Assembly (NCBI GenBank): GCA_900550355.1
Contig: URRT01000041.1
Span: 1 to 13,278 of the forward strand
Direction of reading: 5' to 3'
DNA length: 13,278 bases
Origin: an uncultured Collinsella sp.
GTDB taxonomy: Bacteria; Actinomycetota; Coriobacteriia; Coriobacteriales; Coriobacteriaceae
In this document: in pieces, positions 1 through 4,763 of the stretch
How positions within the stretch are numbered: position 1 is the first letter of the stretch
How the letters are laid out: each line of letters opens with the position of its first letter
Notes under the pieces: model-generated
What the model was told of the DNA's origin: nothing
Seen by the model: only the letters and a program-made list of their open reading frames with translations
The model's database searches: none
Made by a program: the position numbers and the translations under genes

Positions 1-476
1 AGTTGATCATCTCTCCGGTTGGGCCGCCCTGCCGCAAGGTGACCGATAAGCCGCTGTTCGTGAAGATGGCGCCGGTCAACGTCGCCGAGATTGCCAAGGC
101 CCTCGAGGCTGCCGGTGCCGACGGCCTTTCAGTCATCAACTCCATCCAGGGCATGGCCATCGACGTCCATACCCGCAAGTCCCGCGTGGCCAAGCCCAAG
201 GGCGGCCTTTCGGGCCCGCTGTGCCACCACATCGCCGTGCGCATGGTCTGGGAGGTTGCCCAGGCCGTCGATATCCCCATCAACGGTGTCGGCGGTGTCA
301 TGACCGGCGAAGATGCGGCTGAGTTTATCCTGGCCGGCGCCACCTGCGTGTCGGTCGGCATGGCCAACTTCGTCGATCCGTGCGCTTCGCTCAAGATCGC
401 GCACGAGCTCGAGGCCTGGGCCGAGTCCCAGGGCGTGAAGGACATCAACGAACTGGTAGGTGCGTTCGAATGCTAG
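1..476 (+). CDS. pyrD: Dihydroorotate dehydrogenase, class 1B catalytic subunit (5' end outside window)
   Basis: PyrD oxidises dihydroorotate to orotate, the fourth step of UMP synthesis. Only the C-terminal 158 or so residues are present; family members are about 300 residues, so roughly half lies before the window, including the expected catalytic Cys. The open frame enters from the left edge, and the TTG at base 3 is an internal Leu codon rather than a start. Visible marks of the FMN-binding (beta/alpha)8 barrel are the VKMAP strand, VINSIQGM, the TRK...GGLSGP segment, and the phosphate-binding NGVGGVMTGEDAAEFILAGA region followed by VSVGMANF. These match the class 1B (NAD-linked, PyrK-partnered) type better than quinone-linked class 2, so a pyrK gene is expected just upstream (inference). 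The stop codon lies inside the start of pyrF (ATGCTAG overlap), so the two genes are probably translationally coupled. Confidence 0.93.
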   Translation, partial: LIISPVGPPCRKVTDKPLFVKMAPVNVAEIAKALEAAGADGLSVINSIQGMAIDVHTRKSRVAKPKGGLSGPLCHHIAVRMVWEVAQAVDIPINGVGGVMTGEDAAEFILAGATCVSVGMANFVDPCASLKIAHELEAWAESQGVKDINELVGAFEC

Positions 477-1186
477 AGACCGATGCCCGCGACCGTGTTA
501 TCGTCGCCCTCGACTGCGACCGTGAGCGTGCGCTCGAGCTCGCCCACGAGCTTTCGGGCCATGCCGCCTGGCTTAAGGTTGGTATGACGCTCTATTACGC
601 TGAGGGCCCCGAGATCGTCAAGACCTTTAAGGACCTGGGCTTTAAGGTCTTCCTTGACCTTAAGTTCCATGATATTCCGCATCAGGTTCGCGGTGCCGCC
701 CGTTCGGCCTCGCTTGCCGGTGCCGACCTGCTCTCGGTTCACGGCTTGGGTTCGGGCGCCATGCTCGCTGCCTGCCGCGAGGGTGCCGAGGAGGCACGCG
801 AGGACCGCGCCAAGCTCGTCGCCATCACCGTGCTCACGAGCATGAATCAGGATGCCTTGAGCGAGATCGGCGTCGAGTCGCCCGTGGCCGAGGAGGCCGC
901 CCGCCTGGCAAAGCTCGCTCAGGCCAACGGCATCGATGGCATCGTGTGCTCGCCGATGGAGGCTCAGGACATGCGTGAGCTGCTGGGCCCTGATGCCCTG
1001 ATCGTGACTCCGGGTGTGCGTCCGGTGGGTGCCGCCCTTGGTGACCAGTCCCGCGTGGCGACGCCTTCCCAGGCTATCGAGCGTGGCGCAAGCCACATTG
1101 TGGTGGGCCGTCCCATCACCGGTGCCGACGATCCGGTTGCCGCCTTTGACGCCATCGTCGCTGAGCTGGTCGAAAACGTCGCGTAA
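470..1186 (+). CDS. pyrF: Orotidine-5'-phosphate decarboxylase
   Basis: PyrF decarboxylates OMP to UMP, the last step of de novo pyrimidine synthesis, as a cytosolic homodimer needing no cofactor. The 238-residue protein has the normal length of the short bacterial type. The catalytic charge network is intact: Lys36 in WLKVG, then DLKFHDIP at 63-70 giving Asp63, Lys65 and Asp68. Phosphate- and base-binding elements follow, TPGVR at 180-184 and VVGRPIT at 211-217. I place the start at the ATG overlapping the pyrD stop by 7 bases, because this gives the usual N-terminus (RVIVALD near residue 9). The frame stays open for another 90 bases upstream, but those bases lie inside pyrD. It is the last gene of the pyr operon here, followed by a 239-base gap. 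Confidence 0.97.
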   Translation: MLETDARDRVIVALDCDRERALELAHELSGHAAWLKVGMTLYYAEGPEIVKTFKDLGFKVFLDLKFHDIPHQVRGAARSASLAGADLLSVHGLGSGAMLAACREGAEEAREDRAKLVAITVLTSMNQDALSEIGVESPVAEEAARLAKLAQANGIDGIVCSPMEAQDMRELLGPDALIVTPGVRPVGAALGDQSRVATPSQAIERGASHIVVGRPITGADDPVAAFDAIVAELVENVA

Positions 1187-1231
1187 AAGATTCCCCTAAG
1201 TCACCACTTTTGGGTCTCATTAGCACAAAAT

Positions 1232-1289
1232 AGCCCCTGTGCCTGCGTAAACTTTCCCATCCTTTGTGTGGAATCGCAGGTCAGGGGCT
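1232..1289 (+). terminator. Long imperfect hairpin after pyrF, possible operon end
   Basis: AGCCCCTG at 1232-1239 pairs with CAGGGGCT at 1282-1289. After a small internal loop (TG opposite T), CCTGCG at 1242-1247 pairs with CGCAGG at 1275-1280. The 27-base interior can pair further (TTCC 1254-1257 with GGAA 1270-1273). It sits 45 bases past the pyrF stop, where an operon terminator is expected. No clean T-run follows on the + strand (only TTAACTTT), so intrinsic termination is uncertain. Read on the other strand it is followed by ATTTTG, and it could also be a processing or stability element. Confidence 0.35.
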
Positions 1290-1352
1290 TAACTTTGGGC
1301 GCAGTATATTGCACTTTTTGCGGGTATCGTCTAACCTATGGAGCCGCGATTG

Positions 1353-1384
1353 GGCATTTTGTACGTTCTACGTGCTAAAATGCC
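1353..1384 (+). promoter_or_regulatory. Inverted repeat overlapping the likely mihF -10 box
   Basis: GGCATTTT (1353-1360) and AAAATGCC (1377-1384) are perfect inverted copies. The inner bases GTACG (1361-1365) and CGTGC (1371-1375) extend the pairing with one G-U pair and one bulged T (1376), leaving loop TTCTA. The -10-like TAAAAT (1376-1381), with an upstream TG making an extended -10 (TGCTAAAAT, 1373-1381), lies in the right arm. A TTGGGC at 1350-1355 is 20 bases upstream, longer than the usual -35 spacing. No T-run follows, so a terminator is unlikely. An operator for the mihF operon is the simplest reading (inference). Confidence 0.5.
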
Positions 1385-1415
1385 AATTATTGAATCAGAT
1401 ATAACCCAACTATTT

Positions 1416-1420
1416 GGAGG
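1416..1420 (+). promoter_or_regulatory. Shine-Dalgarno site of mihF
   Basis: GGAGG lies 5 bases before the ATG at 1426. It decides that start over the in-frame TTG at 1414, which overlaps the site itself and would add four residues (LEVR) not expected in the family. Confidence 0.85.
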
Positions 1421-1425
1421 TACGA

Positions 1426-1734
1426 ATGGCACTCCCTCAGCTTACCGATGAGCAGCGCAAGCAGGCTCTTGAGAAGGCTGCTGCCGCACGTCACGCCCGC
1501 GCTGAGCTTCGCGAGCAGATCAAGAAGGGCGAGAAGTCCCTCGAGTCCGTGCTCAACTCCGATGACCCCATCGCTTCCCGCATGAAGGTTTCCACCCTCA
1601 TCGAGTCTCTCCCTGGTTATGGCAAGGCCAAGGCCGCCAAGATTATGGAGGAGCTCGGTATCTCCGCTACCCGTCGCGTCCAGGGCCTCGGCGTCCGTCA
1701 GCGCGAGCAGCTCCTCGAGCAGCTGACCAAATAA
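1426..1734 (+). CDS. mihF: Actinobacterial integration host factor (mIHF-type nucleoid protein)
   Basis: This 102-residue basic protein belongs to the actinobacterial IHF family (MihF of Mycobacterium, sIHF of Streptomyces). These small DNA-binding proteins bend or compact DNA and support phage integration, and they are unrelated in fold to the HU/IHF-beta family. The N-terminal half is a long charged helix (about residues 7-45, rich in Lys, Arg, Glu and Ala). The C-terminal half holds the helix-two-turn-helix DNA-binding region, with LPGYGKAKAAKIMEELGI at 62-79 and the RRVQGLGVRQREQLLE segment at 83-98. The start is set by a GGAGG site. The gene is directly followed, with no spacer, by gmk, the same neighbour seen across Actinobacteria, which supports the assignment. 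A likely promoter with an overlapping inverted repeat sits about 40-75 bases upstream, so regulation at this operon head is plausible. Confidence 0.93.
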   Translation: MALPQLTDEQRKQALEKAAAARHARAELREQIKKGEKSLESVLNSDDPIASRMKVSTLIESLPGYGKAKAAKIMEELGISATRRVQGLGVRQREQLLEQLTK

Positions 1735-2304
1735 GTGAGCGCTCAGGATTCCAAGCTCTTTGTGATTTCTGGACCGTCAGGCGCAGGCAAGGGTACGCTC
1801 GTCACTCGTGTGCGCGAGCGCCGCTCGAACCTGGGCCTGACGGTTTCGGCTACCACGCGAGCACCACGAAAAGGTGAGGTCGACGGCGTCAACTACTTTT
1901 TTCTGACGCGCGAGGAGTTCGACCGCCGCGTGGCAAACGGTGAGTTTGTTGAGTGGGCCGAGGTCCACGGTAACTGCTACGGCACGTTGGTGAGCGAGGT
2001 CACATCCAAGCTCGCCTCTGGCGCATCTCTGATTTTGGAAATCGATGTCCAGGGCGCCCTGCAGGTGAAGGAACGTTTTCCCGAGGCCGTGCTGATCTTT
2101 ATCAAGCCGCCTTCGCTTGAGGTACTCCGCGAGCGTCTAGTCGGTCGCGGTACCGAGACGCCCGAGACGATTGAGCTGCGTATGGCAAACGCCGCCGATG
2201 AGCTTGCCCTTGCCGACCGCTACGACGACGTCGTGGTTAATGACGATCTCGACCGCGCGACCGATGAGCTCGTTCGCGTTCTCGATATGCATGAAAGGAT
2301 CTGA
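1735..2304 (+). CDS. gmk: Guanylate kinase
   Basis: Gmk uses ATP to phosphorylate GMP and dGMP to the diphosphates, an essential step in GTP and dGTP supply. The 189-residue length is normal. The P-loop is GPSGAGKG at 13-20. The GMP-binding part contains TTRAPRKGEVDGVNYFF (40-56) and EWAEVHGNCYGT (73-84). The Walker B-like strand is LEIDVQGA (101-108), and the lid arginines lie in RGTETPETIELRM (138-150). Translation starts with GTG immediately after the mihF TAA. No good SD lies at normal distance (GAGCAG is 13 bases away), so expression probably depends on coupling to mihF translation. Guanylate kinase is a known (p)ppGpp target in several Gram-positive bacteria; whether that holds here cannot be seen. 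Confidence 0.97.
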   Translation: MSAQDSKLFVISGPSGAGKGTLVTRVRERRSNLGLTVSATTRAPRKGEVDGVNYFFLTREEFDRRVANGEFVEWAEVHGNCYGTLVSEVTSKLASGASLILEIDVQGALQVKERFPEAVLIFIKPPSLEVLRERLVGRGTETPETIELRMANAADELALADRYDDVVVNDDLDRATDELVRVLDMHERI

Positions 2305-2309
2305 GGTCC

Positions 2310-2591
2310 GTGTCCGTTGTAAAGCCTTGCATTGACGATCTTCTGGAGAAGACCGATCACAACCGCTTCCTGCTTGCTTCGCTTGCCTCCAAGCGCGCCT
2401 GCGATATTAACAGCATGCTGCGTGGCCAGCACAACCGCGTGCTTGCCGTCCAGGATGTCGATGACATCACCATCGGGCTTTCCGGTGCCGATACCATTTC
2501 GATGGCTATGGACGAGATTGTCGACGGCGACATCTCTTACGACGAGGCCCGTTACGAGAAGGCGCTCGGCCACAAGGTTGCTGAAGCCTAA
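2310..2591 (+). CDS. rpoZ: RNA polymerase omega subunit
   Basis: The omega subunit (93 residues) helps the beta' subunit fold and join the RNA polymerase core. The conserved block is seen near the N-terminus: KPCIDDLLEKTDHNRFLLASLASKRA (5-30, described here in pieces) with the family-typical NRFLLASLASKRA..IN signature, in which SKRA contacts beta'. The start is a GTG five bases past the gmk stop; AAGGATCTGAGG just before it can serve as an SD. The stop TAA is followed at once by the thiI ATG. Placement after gmk is the common actinobacterial and firmicute order, and supports the call for a short protein that is otherwise easy to miss. Confidence 0.94.
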   Translation: MSVVKPCIDDLLEKTDHNRFLLASLASKRACDINSMLRGQHNRVLAVQDVDDITIGLSGADTISMAMDEIVDGDISYDEARYEKALGHKVAEA

Positions 2592-3836
2592 ATGGCGGCT
2601 CGCGTCTGCCTAGTCCACTATCACGAGGTTGGACTGAAGGGTAAGAACCGCGCACATTTTGAGCATATCCTCATGGATAACATCAAGGCGGCCTTGGCCG
2701 CCTTTTCCGTGAATGCCGTGTCTCGAATTTCCGGTTATATCCTCGTGACCTTTAACGAGCATCAGGCCGACGAGGCGGCGCGTGTCATTCGCACCGTTCC
2801 CGGCGTTGCTCGTGTGTCTTTGGCGTATCACACCAATCGCGACCCTCAGGAGTACTGTGCCGCCGCCGTGAAGGCGCTGCGCGAGTTTGGTTCCTTCGAT
2901 TCGTTTAAGGTGCACGCCAAGCGCTCCAATACCGATTATGAGCTCACCTCGATTGACATCAATCGTCAGGTGGGCGAGGTGCTGTGCGAGGCCTTCCCCG
3001 ATAAAAAGGTTCAAATGCACGACCCCGATGCGATGGTGCACGTGCTGGTGGTCCAGGGTAGCGTTTATGTGTACGCGCGCTCCGAGCGCGGCGTGGGCGG
3101 TCTGCCGGTGGGTTCTGCCGGCAAGGTCGTGACGCTGCTGTCGTCGGGTATTGATTCTCCGGTGGCAACCTGGATGCTCGCGCGTCGCGGCGCGGTGTGC
3201 GTGCCGGTACATTTCTCAGGTCGTCCGCAGACGCCCGACACGAGCGAGTATTTGGTGCAGGACATCATTCGTGCGCTTGAGCCGGGTGTCCAGATCGGCC
3301 GCCTGTACGTGGTGCCGTTTGGCGACTGCCAGCGTGAGATTTCGGTCACCTGTCCCAGCAACCTGCGCGTGATCATGTATCGCCGCATTATGTATTCGGT
3401 TGCCGAGCGCATTGCACACATCGAGGGCGCCAAGGCCATCGTGACGGGCGAATCGCTTGGACAGGTTGCCTCCCAAACGCTTGAGAATATCATGGCCGTC
3501 AACGAGGCCGTGAAGATCCCCGTGTTCCGTCCGCTCATCGGTTCGGACAAGCAGGAGATCATCGCACGCGCCGAGGAGATCGGTACGTTCGATATCTCGA
3601 CTGAGGCCGCTCCTGACTGCTGCACGCTGTTTATGCCGCGCCGTCCCGAGACGCACGCTAAACTCGATGCCGTGCATGAGGCCTGGGATCTGTTTGATCA
3701 CGAGGAGATGATCGAGCGCCTACTCAAGCAGACCGAGTACATCGACTTCGAAAGCAACACGTATAAGGCCCCTAAGACCTTAAAACGCAAACATTTGGAG
3801 CTTGCTCCGCGTGAGATTTACCAAGATCACGTGTAA
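2592..3836 (+). CDS. thiI: tRNA 4-thiouridine sulfurtransferase, short form without rhodanese domain
   Basis: ThiI adenylates U8 of tRNA and inserts sulfur to make 4-thiouridine; in many bacteria it also feeds sulfur to thiazole synthesis. The 414 residues hold an N-terminal ferredoxin-like plus THUMP region (about 1-165, with HEVGLKGKNR at 11-20) and a PP-loop ATPase domain with SSGIDSPVA (184-192), where the usual SGG is SSG. Further conserved parts are ATP-site TGESLGQVASQTLENI (285-300) and PDCCTLF (341-347), which carries the conserved active-site cysteine. The sequence ends where E. coli ThiI (482 residues) continues into a rhodanese domain, so sulfur must come from a separate donor, as in Bacillus-type ThiI. 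The ATG follows the rpoZ TAA directly; only a distant AAGG is available as SD, so coupling is likely. A strong terminator closes the operon. Confidence 0.95.
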   Translation: MAARVCLVHYHEVGLKGKNRAHFEHILMDNIKAALAAFSVNAVSRISGYILVTFNEHQADEAARVIRTVPGVARVSLAYHTNRDPQEYCAAAVKALREFGSFDSFKVHAKRSNTDYELTSIDINRQVGEVLCEAFPDKKVQMHDPDAMVHVLVVQGSVYVYARSERGVGGLPVGSAGKVVTLLSSGIDSPVATWMLARRGAVCVPVHFSGRPQTPDTSEYLVQDIIRALEPGVQIGRLYVVPFGDCQREISVTCPSNLRVIMYRRIMYSVAERIAHIEGAKAIVTGESLGQVASQTLENIMAVNEAVKIPVFRPLIGSDKQEIIARAEEIGTFDISTEAAPDCCTLFMPRRPETHAKLDAVHEAWDLFDHEEMIERLLKQTEYIDFESNTYKAPKTLKRKHLELAPREIYQDHV

Positions 3837-3846
3837 ATTTGTGCAT

Positions 3847-3879
3847 AGACCGACGATGCTCTTGCATCGTCGGTCTTTT
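3847..3879 (+). terminator. Rho-independent terminator of the mihF-thiI operon
   Basis: A perfect 13-bp stem, AGACCGACGATGC (3847-3859) with GCATCGTCGGTCT (3864-3876), carries a TCTT tetraloop and is followed by TTTT. It starts 10 bases after the thiI stop, so it ends that operon and separates it from comEA. Confidence 0.95.
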
Positions 3880-3951
3880 GCTATCTGGGCATTTTGCGGC
3901 TAAGTGTTCATTTGCTGACGTGTGCCTGAATAAATGGACAGATTTGTGCAA

Positions 3952-3994
3952 GGTTTTGGTCAGCTTTTGGTTTGACCGTTAAAACCGGTTTTGG
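3952..3994 (+). promoter_or_regulatory. Nested dyads upstream of comEA, candidate operator
   Basis: GGTTTTGGTCA (3952-3962) faces TGACC (3973-3977) plus AAAACC (3981-3986) as an inverted repeat with a 3-base bulge. AAAACC also forms a perfect 12-bp palindrome, AAAACCGGTTTT (3981-3992). TTTTGG occurs three times, at 3954, 3965 and 3989, the first two 11 bases (about one helical turn) apart. It lies 56-98 bases before the comEA start. I could not find a convincing -10/-35 pair in 3880-4049, so the promoter is unplaced and a regulatory role is inferred only from the symmetry. Confidence 0.35.
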
Positions 3995-4036
3995 AGCGTG
4001 GCTGTTGTGGAGCTCCTTTCCTGACACGATGGTGTT

Positions 4037-4042
4037 GGGAGG
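4037..4042 (+). promoter_or_regulatory. Shine-Dalgarno site of comEA
   Basis: GGGAGG, 7 bases before the ATG at 4050, selects this start over the in-frame ATG at 4029, which would precede the site and has no SD of its own. Confidence 0.85.
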
Positions 4043-4049
4043 TTTTGCT

Positions 4050-4763
4050 ATGGCGCAGCGCGAACAACACGAACGAGTCAAACGGATGGACCGCTTGGCG
4101 GACAAGCTGTTCGGTCATAAGGCAGTGGTGATGGCGATACTGGTCGTCATTGCGATGGCGAGTGGACTGGCGATGGCGAACCTTGGCGGCGGTGCCGGTG
4201 GCGTGTCGTTTGAGCGCACTGACGGTTCGGGCTCGTTGGTGGAGCCGGGATCCGGTGATGCCTCGAGCGGAAAGACATCCGAAGGTTCTTCGACTAAGGC
4301 TTCTGCCGCGGCAGAGGTCTATGTCGATGTCGATGGCGCCGTTGTGTCGCCCGGTGTATATCGTCTCAAGGACGGCGCGCGGGTGGCTCAGGCGATTGAT
4401 GCCGCCGGCGGGCTGGCGCCCGAGGCAGACGTTACGGGGCTCAATCGGGCATCTAAGGTCGTTGATGGACAGAAGATTCACGTTCCAACGGTAGGGGAGC
4501 AGCAGGCGTCCATTGCGGAAGCCGGTGTTGATGGTGGGGCTTCCGCATCATCGGGCGTGAGTGGCGCAACAGGCCTAGTAAATATCAATACGGCAAGCGC
4601 GGCAGAGCTACAGACGCTCTCGGGCATCGGTCCCTCCATGGCCCAGTCGATTATCGATGAGCGGACAAAGAACGGTGCTTTTGCCTCGGTTGACGATCTG
4701 ATGCGTGTGTCGGGAATCGGCGAGAAGAAGCTTGCCAAAATCAAAGATTGCGTCTGCGTATGA
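4050..4763 (+). CDS. comEA: Competence protein ComEA, membrane-anchored DNA receptor
   Basis: ComEA binds double-stranded DNA outside the membrane and hands it to the ComEC channel during DNA uptake. The 237 residues show the expected order: a short basic cytoplasmic N-terminus; one membrane helix at about 24-44 (AVVMAILVVIAMASGLAMA); a Gly/Ser-rich linker (45-88); an SLBB-type domain (89-147, with VYVDVDGAVVSPGVYRL); a second low-complexity linker; and a C-terminal helix-hairpin-helix pair (175-235, with VNINTASAAELQTLSGIG and FASVDDLMRVSGIGEKK). The GIG turns that contact the DNA backbone are both intact. The protein ends in CVCV, and this exposed Cys-x-Cys tail is unusual to my eye. The start is set by GGGAGG. 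The stop overlaps comEC by four bases, so the two are one transcription and translation unit. A full Gram-positive-like SLBB plus HhH layout makes this ComEA rather than a generic HhH protein. Confidence 0.93.
   Translation: MAQREQHERVKRMDRLADKLFGHKAVVMAILVVIAMASGLAMANLGGGAGGVSFERTDGSGSLVEPGSGDASSGKTSEGSSTKASAAAEVYVDVDGAVVSPGVYRLKDGARVAQAIDAAGGLAPEADVTGLNRASKVVDGQKIHVPTVGEQQASIAEAGVDGGASASSGVSGATGLVNINTASAAELQTLSGIGPSMAQSIIDERTKNGAFASVDDLMRVSGIGEKKLAKIKDCVCV

Noticed and set aside
380..469. Longer pyrF with 30 extra N-terminal residues
   Set aside because: The extra bases lie wholly inside pyrD and the residues do not resemble PyrF; the overlapping ATG at 470 gives the normal length.
1187..1425. 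Riboswitch or PyrR-type attenuator in the pyrF-mihF gap
   Set aside because: No known aptamer core is recognisable, and the genes downstream are not pyrimidine genes; only the two hairpins reported above are supported.
4029..4049. Upstream ATG at 4029 as comEA start
   Set aside because: It adds MVLGGFA, which overlaps the GGGAGG site that serves the ATG at 4050, and it has no SD of its own.
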